Positions 8,972 through 17,113 of a stretch of 64,000 bases of DNA are shown piece by piece. Source of the stretch: Cytobacillus oceanisediminis (GTDB taxonomy: Bacteria; Bacillota; Bacilli; Bacillales; Cytobacillaceae); assembly GCF_004366035.1 (NCBI RefSeq), contig NZ_SOEE01000003.1, positions 310,001 to 374,000 on the forward strand, given 5' to 3'. Under the pieces are notes generated by a model. The model searched no databases, was not told the origin of the DNA, and saw only the letters and a list, made by a program, of their open reading frames with translations. Position numbers and translations under genes: made by a program. Within the stretch, counting starts at the first letter, position 1, and each line of letters opens with the position of its first letter.

Positions 8972-8987
8972 TACTTTGTGCAAAGTA
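8972..8987. promoter_or_regulatory. Probable PadR operator 2
   Basis: TACTTTG-TG-CAAAGTA differs from the core of the 7271-7294 palindrome at one base. It sits just upstream of the second SDR gene, in the region shared with tetR. Confidence 0.65.
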
Positions 8988-9060
8988 ATTAGTTTTGGAA
9001 AAATACCAAGTTTTAAGGGACTTTTCATTATTCTTGATAGAAAGGGAAAGGATTGGTATA

Positions 9061-9078
9061 ATGAATGACAGTCAGTCA
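9061..9078. promoter_or_regulatory. TetR operator copy 1 (18 bp)
   Basis: ATGAATGACAGTCAGTCA is the exact inverted complement of 9730-9747. It lies in the leader just before the true tetR start. It also contains an ATG that would be read as an upstream start, which argues against a start at 9061. Confidence 0.75.
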
Positions 9079-9102
9079 CTTATGGAGGAGGAGGAGATAT
9101 CC

Positions 9103-9687
9103 ATGCAGGATCGGCCAGATGATAAATACAGTAGAATACTGAACGCTGCTATAGAGGTTATTTCTGATAAAGGCCTTGAAAAATCCTCCGTATCAGAGAT
9201 CGTAAAGAAAGCAGGCATCGCCCAGGGAACGTTCTATTTATATTTTTCTTCAAAAAGTGATTTGGTTCCTGCGATCGCCAATTCACTTCTCACCAAAATA
9301 CTGGATCGGATGAAGAGGAAGGTGCAGGGAGCTGAAAGCTTCTGGAGTACGTTAGATGCCGTCATTGATGTGACATTTAAGGTTACAGATGATCATAAAG
9401 ATATCATAGTACTTGTATACTCAGGACTTGCTGTCAACCATTCCCTTGAAAAATGGGAAGAGGTTTACCGGCCATATTACGAATGGCTTGAGATAGAAAT
9501 CAGCAAGGCAGTTCAAAAAGAAGAAATTTATGCAGACATTAATGTAAAGTGGACCTCAAGGACCATTATTAACCTTATCGAAAATGCTGCTGAAAGATAT
9601 TATATTGGCGGCGAGCAGGATGAGTCCCTGACTGTTTATAAAGATGAGCTTTTTAAATTTATCAGGAAATCATTAATCACTGACTAA
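9103..9687 (+). CDS. TetR family regulator of the SMR efflux pair
   Basis: 194 residues from ATG 9103, chosen because GGAGGAGGAGG at 9084-9094 precedes it and the sequence before it is operator DNA. The N-terminal helix-turn-helix is clear (ILNAAIEVISDKGLEKSSVSEI, AGIAQGTFYLYFSSKSDL); the C-terminal ligand domain is variable as usual. An 18-bp operator copy lies before it and another before the SMR genes, so it probably represses both itself and the pump. The ligand is unknown, presumably a cationic drug or guanidinium-type compound exported by the SMR pair. Confidence 0.9.
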   Translation: MQDRPDDKYSRILNAAIEVISDKGLEKSSVSEIVKKAGIAQGTFYLYFSSKSDLVPAIANSLLTKILDRMKRKVQGAESFWSTLDAVIDVTFKVTDDHKDIIVLVYSGLAVNHSLEKWEEVYRPYYEWLEIEISKAVQKEEIYADINVKWTSRTIINLIENAAERYYIGGEQDESLTVYKDELFKFIRKSLITD

Positions 9688-9688
9688 A

Positions 9689-9716
9689 ATTATTGGACCG
9701 CTTCCAATAATTTTTC
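9689..9716 (+). terminator. Terminator after tetR
   Basis: ATTATTGGA / TCCAATAAT stem with a 5-nt loop, then TTTTTC. It separates tetR from the SMR genes, which therefore need their own promoter and operator. Confidence 0.75.
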
Positions 9717-9729
9717 TTTAAAGAAAAAA

Positions 9730-9747
9730 TGACTGACTGTCATTCAT
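9730..9747. promoter_or_regulatory. TetR operator copy 2 (18 bp)
   Basis: TGACTGACTGTCATTCAT is the exact reverse complement of 9061-9078. It lies 15 bp before the first SMR start. Confidence 0.75.
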
Positions 9748-9762
9748 GGGAGTTGAGAGAAA

Positions 9763-10098
9763 ATGAAATGGATGTTAGTATTTGCAGCCGGCATCCTGGA
9801 AGTGATGTGGGCTTCAGGTTTAAAATATGCAGATTCAATTCTGGATTGGACGATTACCACTGTGCTGATAGCAGCAAGTTTCATGCTATTGATCCGCTCA
9901 TATAAGGTAATTCCTGTTGCTGCTGCTTATACTGTATTCGTCGGGATTGGAACTGTAGGCACTTATATTTTAGGTGTGATAATGGGGGAGCCTTTTTCGG
10001 TAAATCAAGTATTCTTTCTGATGATATTATTGACTGGGATCATTGGCATGAAGACATTTACGAAACAGGAAAACACTGAAGCGAGAGGTGAATCATAA
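9763..10098 (+). CDS. Small multidrug resistance (SMR) efflux subunit, YkkC-like
   Basis: 111 residues with four hydrophobic helices and the essential Glu13 in helix 1 (GILEVMWASGLKYADS), the proton and substrate site of SMR exporters. The ASGLKYADS block resembles YkkC of paired SMR systems. It is immediately followed by a second SMR gene with a TAATG overlap, so the pump is probably a heterodimer. There is no guanidine riboswitch in front; a TetR operator takes that place. Confidence 0.9.
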   Translation: MKWMLVFAAGILEVMWASGLKYADSILDWTITTVLIAASFMLLIRSYKVIPVAAAYTVFVGIGTVGTYILGVIMGEPFSVNQVFFLMILLTGIIGMKTFTKQENTEARGES

Positions 10099-10412
10099 TG
10101 GCTTGGGGATTATTGGTCCTGGCGGGGATCGAAGAAGTGATCGCTACAATTGCCATGAAATACATGGATGGAACGAGAAAGAAATGGCCAATCGTTGTTA
10201 TGGTAGTTGGTTTTATTTTCTCTTTTTTCTGTTTATCCATGGCCATGCAAAGGATTCCAGCAGGTGTGGCCTATGCTATTTGGACAGGAGTGGGGAGTAT
10301 TGGCATTACGCTGGCTGGTTTGTTTTGGTTTAAAGAAAAATTTGGATATAAGCAATTTATATCCCTGGCATTCATCTTAGTTGGAGTTATTGGGCTGGGG
10401 ATGACGTCTTAA
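10098..10412 (+). CDS. SMR efflux subunit, YkkD-like partner
   Basis: 104 residues, four membrane helices, essential Glu13 (GIEEVIATIAMK) and the conserved AYAIWTGVGSIG segment. Its ATG overlaps the stop codon of the upstream subunit by one base, which fits coupled synthesis of a two-subunit proton-driven exporter of cationic drugs or guanidinium compounds. A terminator follows at once. Confidence 0.9.
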   Translation: MAWGLLVLAGIEEVIATIAMKYMDGTRKKWPIVVMVVGFIFSFFCLSMAMQRIPAGVAYAIWTGVGSIGITLAGLFWFKEKFGYKQFISLAFILVGVIGLGMTS

Positions 10413-10439
10413 GGACTATTAAACTATGATAATATGGGA

Positions 10440-10472
10440 AGCAGACTTGAAATATGCTGGTCTGCTTTTTTT
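10440..10472 (+). terminator. Terminator of the SMR operon
   Basis: AGCAGAC / GTCTGCT stem followed by a run of T. Confidence 0.8.
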
Positions 10473-10491
10473 GGTAAAAAAATTTAAAAAA

Positions 10492-10523
10492 TAGTTGCAA
10501 ACTACAAATAACAAAACTATAAT
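10492..10523 (+). promoter_or_regulatory. marR promoter with overlapping inverted repeat
   Basis: TTGCAA (10495-10500), a 17-bp spacer and TATAAT (10518-10523) form a near-consensus vegetative promoter. TAGTT-GCA-AACTA at 10492-10504 overlaps the -35 box and is a likely autoregulatory MarR operator. Confidence 0.65.
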
Positions 10524-10543
10524 ATAACCAAGAGGTGAAAATA

Positions 10544-10993
10544 ATGGAAAATCTTCGCAGTTTGTTTCAAGTAATGACGCGCCGTTTTGGCTTACTCAAT
10601 AAAAATTGCTGCAGTGTCGGCGGATGCGATATTTCCCTCATTCAAAGCCATATTCTTTATGAGATTGACAATCAGCATAACCCGTCCATGCAGCAGATTG
10701 CAGATACGTTAGGGACGGATATTACTACTTTCAGCAGGCAGGTTCAATCTTTGGTGAAGATGAAGTTAGTTAAGAAAACGCCGGATCCTGCTGATAAGAG
10801 AATCAGTATCCTTTCGTTGACTGCTGAAGGCAAATACATTGCAGGTTCAATAGATCAGCAGATGAATTCATTTTTACATGAGGTTTTTTCACAAATGAAT
10901 GAGTTTGAAAAAGAAACAGTCATCCGCTCAATTCATTTGTTAAATAATGCAATGGCAAAGTCCAGTGCATGCTGCAAGCCAATTCAGGGGTAA
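10544..10993 (+). CDS. MarR family regulator with cysteine clusters
   Basis: 149 residues from ATG 10544, preceded by AGAGGTG. The winged helix is standard: MQQIADTLGTDITTFSRQVQSL then the wing with the DPADKR motif. Unusual features are an N-terminal cluster Cys22, Cys23, Cys28 (NCCSVGGCDI) and a C-terminal Cys143-Cys144 pair. Such clusters could bind a trivalent arsenical or another soft metal, which would suit the ArsN1-like and ars genes downstream; this is inference. It probably controls the genes to 14482. Confidence 0.85.
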   Translation: MENLRSLFQVMTRRFGLLNKNCCSVGGCDISLIQSHILYEIDNQHNPSMQQIADTLGTDITTFSRQVQSLVKMKLVKKTPDPADKRISILSLTAEGKYIAGSIDQQMNSFLHEVFSQMNEFEKETVIRSIHLLNNAMAKSSACCKPIQG

Positions 10994-11004
10994 AACCCCT
11001 GGGT

Positions 11005-11020
11005 ATAATACTTGTATTAT
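11005..11020. promoter_or_regulatory. Palindrome before the flavoprotein gene
   Basis: ATAATAC-TT-GTATTAT, a perfect inverted repeat, directly after a CAGGGG/CCCCTG hairpin at the end of marR. It is a candidate operator or promoter element for the flavoprotein operon. Confidence 0.4.
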
Positions 11021-11062
11021 GCAAGTAAAATCAATCGAATTTTTGAGAAAAGAGGAGAGAGC

Positions 11063-12442
11063 ATGAATAATCAGAATGAACTTTTTATTGCCAAAGGCTG
11101 TTGCACGGCTAAGAAAAACTTGTCAGAAAAGGCTTCACAAAGCAAGGATGAAGGAAGAGAGTTGCCTGTGGCTATAATTGGCGCCGGACCGGTTGGACTG
11201 GCAGCTGCTGCACACCTGTCAAGCAGGGGGCAGTCATTTATTCTGCTGGAGTCGGGGGAGCAAGCAGGAGCCAATATTAAAAGCTGGGGACATATTCGGT
11301 TATTCTCACCATGGAGATACAATATTGATAAAGCGGCTGCCAGGTTATTAAGCGCCAATGGCTGGGTACAGCCGCAGCTGGAAGCTTTGCCTACAGGGGA
11401 GGAGCTTGTTGAACACTATCTAAAGCCGCTGTCCAGGTTACCTGAAATAAAGCCTTTTATTCACTTAAATACGAAAGTTTTGTCAGTGGGCAGAAAAGAC
11501 ACCGATAAAATGAAAACTGCAAACCGGGAAAATACTCCCTTTGTTATCCATGCTGAACAGAATGGCGAGTACAAGACATACGAATCAAAAGCAGTCATTG
11601 ATGCTGCAGGCATCTGGGGAAATCCAAATCCAGCTTCGTCAAGCGGTATTTGGCTGGCTGAAGAACAGCAGCTGAAGGAAAAAATATTTTATGGAATACC
11701 CGATATATTAGGGAGTGAGCAGCAGCGGTATAGGAATAAACGGATAGCAGTTGTCGGGGGAGGCCATTCAGCCATTAATGCCTTGCTGGATTTAGCCGCA
11801 TTGAAAGAGTCTTATCCCGAAACAGATATTCTCTGGATTATGAGAAGAAATCAGGTTGAGGATGCCTACGGAGGAGAAGAAAGGGATGCGCTGGAAGCAC
11901 GCGGCCGCCTCGGAAGCAGAATCCATCAATTGGTTGATAACGGGCAAGTGATGGCCATTACTCCATTTCGTATCCAGCTGGTCAAAAAGTCAGAAACGGG
12001 AATTGAGTTAATAGGCAGTCAAAATGGCAAGCATAGCAGCCTGGATGGAATCGATGAAATGATTGTCAATACAGGAAGCCGTCCGGATTTTTCAATCATA
12101 AGTGAACTTCGAACTTCCATTGATTCTTCAACTGAAAGCGTAGATGCATTAGCACCATTAATTGATCCTAATATTCATAGCTGCGGTACGGTTCGCCCGC
12201 ATGGAGAAAAGGAGTTAAGACAGCCTGAGAAGAATTTATATATCGTGGGTTCAAAAAGTTATGGCCGTGCTCCAACCTTCTTAATGGCGACAGGCTATGA
12301 GCAGGTTAGGTCAGTGGCAGCTTATTTAAGCGGTGATTTCGCCGCTGCTGAAAAAGTGGAGCTCGATTTGCCGGAAACGGGTGTTTGCAGCGTTAATCTA
12401 AAAAGTTCCTGTGATGAACCTGCATCTTCTTGCTGCAATTAA
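11063..12442 (+). CDS. FAD/NAD(P)-binding flavoprotein monooxygenase-like, ArsO-like
   Basis: 459 residues from ATG 11063, chosen for the AGAGGAGAG site before it. Two dinucleotide-binding motifs are visible: GAGPVG at 40-45 for FAD and GGGHSA near 231 for NAD(P)H, the layout of flavin monooxygenases and thioredoxin-reductase-like enzymes. Cysteine clusters lie at both ends: Cys13-Cys14 and a tail with CSVNLKSSCDEPASSCCN. The tails are unusual and echo those of the MarR protein. It resembles flavoproteins called ArsO in arsenic clusters, and with the ArsN1-like gene downstream an organoarsenical role is plausible, but the reaction is unknown. Confidence 0.7.
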   Translation: MNNQNELFIAKGCCTAKKNLSEKASQSKDEGRELPVAIIGAGPVGLAAAAHLSSRGQSFILLESGEQAGANIKSWGHIRLFSPWRYNIDKAAARLLSANGWVQPQLEALPTGEELVEHYLKPLSRLPEIKPFIHLNTKVLSVGRKDTDKMKTANRENTPFVIHAEQNGEYKTYESKAVIDAAGIWGNPNPASSSGIWLAEEQQLKEKIFYGIPDILGSEQQRYRNKRIAVVGGGHSAINALLDLAALKESYPETDILWIMRRNQVEDAYGGEERDALEARGRLGSRIHQLVDNGQVMAITPFRIQLVKKSETGIELIGSQNGKHSSLDGIDEMIVNTGSRPDFSIISELRTSIDSSTESVDALAPLIDPNIHSCGTVRPHGEKELRQPEKNLYIVGSKSYGRAPTFLMATGYEQVRSVAAYLSGDFAAAEKVELDLPETGVCSVNLKSSCDEPASSCCN

Positions 12443-12492
12443 TTAAGGGGAGGGTATTTCTTCCCCTCATGACGAATTTATAGGTGATGACA

Positions 12493-12702
12493 ATGACCAT
12501 CAATCATGCTGGTGTACTTAAAAAAGAATATTTTATCTCATATATGAAACTAATCATGAATGCTTTCGGATGTTCTGTTGAGGAAGCTAAAGATAAAACG
12601 TTTGAAAGGCTGTTTCGATTGCGTGAAATTGAAATGGGGCAGGAAACGTATGCACAATTTCTTTTGGCCTATCGGGATTTAATGAAACATTCGAATGATT
12701 AA
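12493..12702 (+). CDS. Small protein of unknown function in the arsenic-type cluster
   Basis: 69 residues from ATG 12493 (TAGGTGAT site at 12481). Predicted helical, soluble, with one Cys (FGCSVEEAKDKTFERLF). I do not recognise the family. It lies 50 bp after the flavoprotein and 18 bp before the MFS gene on the same strand, so it is almost surely part of the operon. Confidence 0.6.
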   Translation: MTINHAGVLKKEYFISYMKLIMNAFGCSVEEAKDKTFERLFRLREIEMGQETYAQFLLAYRDLMKHSND

Positions 12703-12720
12703 TAAAGGAGAGAACGACTT

Positions 12721-13971
12721 ATGGTTGCTATTAAAAATCATTTATCTTCAAAACCTATAATAATAGTCGCCATAGTCACAGCACTAAGTCTCTTAGGTGA
12801 TTCCATGCTGTATATTGCCTTGCCTATTTATTGGGAAAATACAGGTCTGGAGTCTATCTGGCAAGTGGGTGTGCTTCTATCCATTAACCGTTTCATACGA
12901 TTGCCCTTTAATCCAATAGCAGGCTGGATATATAAACATATTTCATTAAAGGCTGGCCTTATCATTGCTGTTCTTTTAGGCGGATTCACAACGATAGGTT
13001 ACGGTGTTGTCGAAGGGTTTACGGCATGGGTGATCCTCCGTGCATTATGGGGGATTGCCTGGTCATTTTTTCGAATAGGCGGATTATCGGTTGTGGCCGT
13101 ATATGCTGATGCCAATAAGCGGGGAAGTTCCATGGGGTTATATAACGGGCTATACCGAACAGGAAGCCTGGTTGGAATGCTGATTGGCGGCTTGCTCGTT
13201 CCGATTATAGGCTTGAGCACGGTTTCAATTTCATTTGGGCTATTATCCCTATTGGGGCTTCCTTTAATGCTGAAGTCTAAAATTAATCAGGATGATGAGA
13301 CTCCTGAAAAGAAAGATAGAATGGCTAAAGAGACGCCTTTCATTGGAAAGGCAGGATATAAAGCCTCGATTATTGTTTCAGGCTTTCTCATTGCCATGTT
13401 ATATCAAGGAATAGTGACATCCACACTGAGCTCTTTAATTGAACATTTTTACGGAGAGAGTATATCTATATGGAATGTGGTTATCAGTGTTACATTATTA
13501 TCTGGCATCATCCAAGCGGTAAGATGGTCGTGGGAACCTTTTCTGGGAAGGACAGTGGGGCACTGGTCTGATGGATCACGGGGGAGACTGCCGATTTTTA
13601 TCGTTTCTTTAATCTCTGCAGGCTTTGTCTTTGGAATGGTATCCATTAGACTTCCATTAGGGCTGTGGATAGCCGTTACTCTTCTAGTAATGGCTGGTGC
13701 TACCATATTATCTACCATTCTGGACACGATTGCTCTGGACACAGCTAAAACGGTAAACGTGGTTTCTTTCCTTACGGTATACTCGATCTCTCAAGATGTG
13801 GGGGCAGCTTTAGGGCCGGCACTTAGTTACATATTAATCCAATTTGAGGCAGGGTTTACATTTTTGTATTGGGGCGGCTCAATAATCCTGCTTATTTTAG
13901 CCATAATTTGGTCAACTTTAGCAAGGAGGTTGAACACATCAATAAAAAAAGAGATCTATGAATTCTACTAG
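12721..13971 (+). CDS. MFS exporter in the arsenic-type cluster
   Basis: 416 residues with about 12 hydrophobic segments and the MFS pattern in the first half (SLLGDSMLYIALPIYW, NRFIRLPFNPIAGWIY, GLYNGLYRTGSLVG). It is not an ArsB or Acr3 family protein. Placed between the small ORF and the ArsN1-like gene, it could export an arsenical or acetylated product, as MFS pumps such as ArsK do in other bacteria; the substrate is inference only. AAAGGAGAG precedes the ATG. Confidence 0.8.
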   Translation: MVAIKNHLSSKPIIIVAIVTALSLLGDSMLYIALPIYWENTGLESIWQVGVLLSINRFIRLPFNPIAGWIYKHISLKAGLIIAVLLGGFTTIGYGVVEGFTAWVILRALWGIAWSFFRIGGLSVVAVYADANKRGSSMGLYNGLYRTGSLVGMLIGGLLVPIIGLSTVSISFGLLSLLGLPLMLKSKINQDDETPEKKDRMAKETPFIGKAGYKASIIVSGFLIAMLYQGIVTSTLSSLIEHFYGESISIWNVVISVTLLSGIIQAVRWSWEPFLGRTVGHWSDGSRGRLPIFIVSLISAGFVFGMVSIRLPLGLWIAVTLLVMAGATILSTILDTIALDTAKTVNVVSFLTVYSISQDVGAALGPALSYILIQFEAGFTFLYWGGSIILLILAIIWSTLARRLNTSIKKEIYEFY

Positions 13972-13984
13972 GGGGGAAACTGAA

Positions 13985-14482
13985 ATGTTGAGTGAGATTG
14001 TTATTCGTGAAGCCAGAAAAACAGATTTAGAGGATATTCTGGCGATTTATAATCAGGGAATAGAAGATCGCATCGCTACATTGGAAACAGAGGCAAAAGA
14101 TCTTTCCTTTATAACAAACTGGTTTGAACAGCGTCAAGGCCGATATAGCGTGCTTGCCGCTGAAAAAGGGGATCAAGTGATTGGGTGGGCTTCCTTGAAT
14201 CCGTATAACAGCCGCTGTGCTTATGATGGAGTGGCAGATCTATCAGTCTATATCTCCAGGGCATTCAGAGGCAAAAGAGCGGGCGGTAAGCTGCTTTCTG
14301 CTCTCGAAATGAAAGCAAGAGAAAATAAGTTCCATAAGCTGGTTTTGTTTACTTTTCCATTTAATGGCCTTGGACAGGGACTGTACAAGAAAATGGGGTA
14401 TCGTGAAGTTGGCATATTTCAAAACCAGGGTGTTTTGGATGGAGAATTTGTTGATGTGATGGCTATGGAAAAACTGCTTTAA
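13985..14482 (+). CDS. arsN1: GNAT N-acetyltransferase, ArsN1/phosphinothricin acetyltransferase-like
   Basis: 165 residues from ATG 13985, preceded by a GGGGGGAA site. The EAR.TDLEDILAIYNQGI.DRIATLET start, the GWASLNPYNSRCAYDGVADLSVYI core and the acetyl-CoA loop FRGKRAGGKLL match the Pat/ArsN1 group, which acetylates phosphinothricin or arsinothricin. Location beside ars genes favours ArsN1, an enzyme that acetylates the amino group of the organoarsenical antibiotic arsinothricin. Activity on phosphinothricin or methionine sulfoximine is an alternative. It overlaps no other gene and ends the first arsenic-type operon. Confidence 0.75.
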   Translation: MLSEIVIREARKTDLEDILAIYNQGIEDRIATLETEAKDLSFITNWFEQRQGRYSVLAAEKGDQVIGWASLNPYNSRCAYDGVADLSVYISRAFRGKRAGGKLLSALEMKARENKFHKLVLFTFPFNGLGQGLYKKMGYREVGIFQNQGVLDGEFVDVMAMEKLL

Positions 14483-14491
14483 ATTAGGGTG

Positions 14492-14515
14492 CGGCTATAG
14501 TTTAGCCGTTTTTTT
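14492..14515 (+). terminator. Terminator after the arsN1-like gene
   Basis: CGGCTA / TAGCCG stem with a 5-nt loop and seven T. Confidence 0.8.
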
Positions 14516-14554
14516 GTGAGGTTTTACTTAAAAGTTCGGTGGGGAAAGAGGTTT

Positions 14555-14722
14555 GTCCGAAGTTGGACAAAGTCCGGACAGGAATTCCCGTCTTTTTTGT
14601 TTACCTGTCCGAAGTTGGACAAAGTTCAGACAGGATTTCCCGGATTTCCTTTTTATCAGACCGAAGTTGGAATAAGTTCAGACAGGATCTCTCAGATTTC
14701 TTCCTTGCCTGTCCGAATGAAC
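14555..14722. repeat. 52-bp imperfect tandem repeat, 3 copies plus a partial
   Basis: Units begin GTCCGAAGTTGGAC at 14555, 14607, 14659 (variant GACCGAAGTTGG) and 14711, each exactly 52 bp apart. Within a unit the pieces GTCCGAAGTTGGAC and AGTTCAGACAGGATTTCC recur. The ORFs that run through the block in two frames are repeat artefacts. The rest of the gap to 14949 holds only the arsR control region. Confidence 0.85.
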
Positions 14723-14913
14723 GGAGAGCTATCTTTAGTCAGCTCTTCATAGACTCATTCGCCCGTTCGAAAAAGCCTTAAGTAGGGCAGCCACACAAAT
14801 AAAACGTTTCTGTTCCAATAAGCTCATTTGTCAAAACCAGCAAAACAAAATGAATACGGCGAAAATAAAAAAAGCAAACTATAGGTAAAGATTTTGTAAA
14901 TAAGAAAAAAAGC

Positions 14914-14933
14914 ATTTACTTATATAAGTAAAT
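14914..14933. promoter_or_regulatory. 20-bp perfect palindrome, probable ArsR operator
   Basis: ATTTACTTAT / ATAAGTAAAT lies 41 bp before the arsR start; TTTACT inside it with TATATT at 14939 makes a plausible promoter with an 18-bp spacer, so ArsR binding would block transcription. Confidence 0.7.
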
Positions 14934-14973
14934 TATTATATATTAATATGTGCAAAGCGGAGGTGATAAGATC

Positions 14974-15318
14974 ATGAGAGTGTCCTCAGTTGAAATCGAC
15001 AAAGCAGCATCCATTTTAAAATTATTAGGCGATAAAACACGGCTCACAATGGTCAAACTTTTAAATAACCATGATTGTTGTGTGTGTGAGTTTGTGGAGA
15101 TTTTTAAAATGAGCCAGCCAGCCATTAGCCAGCATCTCAGGAAACTAAAAGATGCAGGTGTGGTAAGGGAAACCAGGAGAGGTCAGTGGATTATTTATTC
15201 ATTGAATCAGGATAATGATTACTACCCATTGGTTCGGACTGTGCTCGATCACCTTCCAAGCCAAGATAATTTATTAGAAGAATTAGAAGAACAGGGATTA
15301 CGAATTTCCTGTGAGTAA
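14974..15318 (+). CDS. arsR: ArsR/SmtB family arsenical repressor
   Basis: 114 residues from ATG 14974 (GGAGGTGAT site). Winged helix with the metal-site motif in the recognition region: Cys35-Cys36-Val-Cys38 (NHDCCVCEF), the CxC As(III) site of ArsR, followed by [21 protein letters not shown]. It should release its operator (14914-14933) upon binding As(III) or Sb(III) and derepress arsB, arsC and the HesB-like gene, which follow on the same strand with gaps of 14, 28 and 37 bp. Confidence 0.93.
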   Translation: MRVSSVEIDKAASILKLLGDKTRLTMVKLLNNHDCCVCEFVEIFKMSQPAISQHLRKLKDAGVVRETRRGQWIIYSLNQDNDYYPLVRTVLDHLPSQDNLLEELEEQGLRISCE

Positions 15319-15332
15319 GAGGGGGGAACACA

Positions 15333-16628
15333 TTGACTCAAATAGTTTTAGCATCGGTGATTTTCTTGGTCACCCTCATATTAGTCATTTGGCAGCCAAA
15401 AGGGCTATCGATCGGCTGGTCAGCATGCGGCGGAGCTATCCTGGCCCTAATTGCTGGTGTGGTGGACTTCAATGATGTCATAGATGTTACGTCCATTGTC
15501 TGGAATGCCACATTAACCTTTATTGCTATCATCATTATATCTCTTATTTTAGATGAAATCGGGTTTTTCGAGTGGGCCGCTTTACATATGGCGGGAGCGG
15601 CAAAGGGCAGCGGAGTGAAGATGTTCATTTACGTTTCGATTTTGGGAGCGGTTGTTGCAGCATTCTTTGCGAATGATGGAGCGGCACTTATTCTCACGCC
15701 AATCGTCCTCGCAATGGTCCGGAACCTTCAATTTGAAGAAAAATTGGTTTTTCCGTTTATCATTGCGAGCGGATTTATTGCAGATACAACGTCCCTGCCA
15801 TTGGTTGTCAGCAACCTTGTCAATATCGTCTCAGCTGACTTTTTTGGCATTGGCTTTGTGGAATATGCGTCCCGCATGATTATTCCGAATTTCTTTTCAC
15901 TGGCAGCCAGCATTTTAGTCTTATTCTTGTACTTTAGAAAAAGCATACCAAAAAATTATGATTTATCCCATTTGAAGGAACCGGCTGAAGCAGTTCGTGA
16001 CAGCAAAATGTTCCGATTGTCATGGCTTGTTTTAGGCATCTTATTAATAGGTTATTTTGCAAGTGAATGGATTGGGGTACCCGTTTCACTCATTGCAGGC
16101 ATTATAACCATTTTCTTCCTGGTTATGGCACGAAGAAGCCCGGCCGTGAATACACGCACTGTCATCAAGGGTGCTCCATGGGCTATTGTTTTCTTTTCTA
16201 TTGGCATGTATGTTGTGGTTTACGGATTAAGAAATGCGGGTCTTACAAATGTATTGGCAGACTTGATTCAAATGACAGCTGACCAGGGACTATTCGCGGC
16301 AACGATCGGAATGGGATTCATTGCGGCCATCCTTTCTTCTGTCATGAACAATATGCCAACCGTTATGATTGATGCCCTGGCCATTGCTGATACGAATACT
16401 AGCGGAATCATGCGTGAAGCCCTTATTTATGCGAACGTGATTGGATCTGATTTAGGCCCGAAAATCACGCCGATTGGTTCTCTTGCAACCCTGCTATGGC
16501 TGCATGTATTGTCCCTTAAAGGAGTAAAAATCTCGTGGGGAACGTACTTTAAAACTGGAATTGTTTTAACCATACCAACTTTATTTATAACATTAGTTGG
16601 TCTATATATTTGGTTACAGATACTTTAA
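15333..16628 (+). CDS. arsB: Arsenite efflux permease ArsB
   Basis: 431 residues with 11-12 hydrophobic segments; TTG start behind AGAGGGGGG. The sequence ([93 protein letters not shown]) is the ArsB branch of the ion-transporter superfamily, not Acr3. It expels arsenite and antimonite produced by ArsC. Second gene of the arsR operon. Confidence 0.94.
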   Translation: MTQIVLASVIFLVTLILVIWQPKGLSIGWSACGGAILALIAGVVDFNDVIDVTSIVWNATLTFIAIIIISLILDEIGFFEWAALHMAGAAKGSGVKMFIYVSILGAVVAAFFANDGAALILTPIVLAMVRNLQFEEKLVFPFIIASGFIADTTSLPLVVSNLVNIVSADFFGIGFVEYASRMIIPNFFSLAASILVLFLYFRKSIPKNYDLSHLKEPAEAVRDSKMFRLSWLVLGILLIGYFASEWIGVPVSLIAGIITIFFLVMARRSPAVNTRTVIKGAPWAIVFFSIGMYVVVYGLRNAGLTNVLADLIQMTADQGLFAATIGMGFIAAILSSVMNNMPTVMIDALAIADTNTSGIMREALIYANVIGSDLGPKITPIGSLATLLWLHVLSLKGVKISWGTYFKTGIVLTIPTLFITLVGLYIWLQIL

Positions 16629-16656
16629 AAAATTTACCTAAAAGGAGAAATTCAAC

Positions 16657-17076
16657 ATGACTAAAAAAACAATCTACTTCCTATGCACGGGCAACTCATG
16701 CCGCAGCCAGATGGCGGAAGGATGGGCAAAGCAGCATTTAGGTGAGGACTGGAAGGTTTATAGTGCAGGCATCGAAGCACATGGCTTAAATCCTAACGCT
16801 GTAAAAGCAATGAAAGAAGCAGGCATTGATATTTCAAATCAGACTTCTGATATTATTGACCCGGAAATCCTAAATAATGCTGATTTGGTAGTAACGCTTT
16901 GCGGAGACGCAGCTGATAAATGCCCAATGACTCCTCCTCATGTGAAGCGCGAACACTGGGGATTCGATGACCCTGCAAAAGCAGAAGGAACAGAAGATGA
17001 AAAATGGGCTTTCTTCCAGCGTGTTCGTGATGAAATTGGCGGACGCATTAAAACATTTGCCGAAACTGGAAAGTAA
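16657..17076 (+). CDS. arsC: Arsenate reductase, thioredoxin type
   Basis: 139 residues, low-molecular-weight phosphatase fold. Phosphate loop Cys10-T-G-N-S-Cys15-R-S, and the redox pair Cys82 and Cys89 (LCGDAADKC), exactly the cysteine set of the Bacillus and Staphylococcus thioredoxin-coupled enzyme, which reduces arsenate to arsenite for ArsB. AAAGGAGAA precedes its ATG. Confidence 0.96.
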   Translation: MTKKTIYFLCTGNSCRSQMAEGWAKQHLGEDWKVYSAGIEAHGLNPNAVKAMKEAGIDISNQTSDIIDPEILNNADLVVTLCGDAADKCPMTPPHVKREHWGFDDPAKAEGTEDEKWAFFQRVRDEIGGRIKTFAETGK

Positions 17077-17113
17077 ATAATATACTAAAAAACATCCAAG
17101 GGAGGGAACAGAC

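Noticed and set aside
9690..9762. ykkC/guanidine riboswitch before the SMR genes
   Set aside because: The leader is only about 70 bp, holds a terminator and a TetR operator, and no riboswitch-like fold is seen.
14516..14781. Two overlapping 78-80 residue ORFs
   Set aside because: Both run through the 52-bp tandem repeat, have no proper ribosome site and encode only repeat translations.
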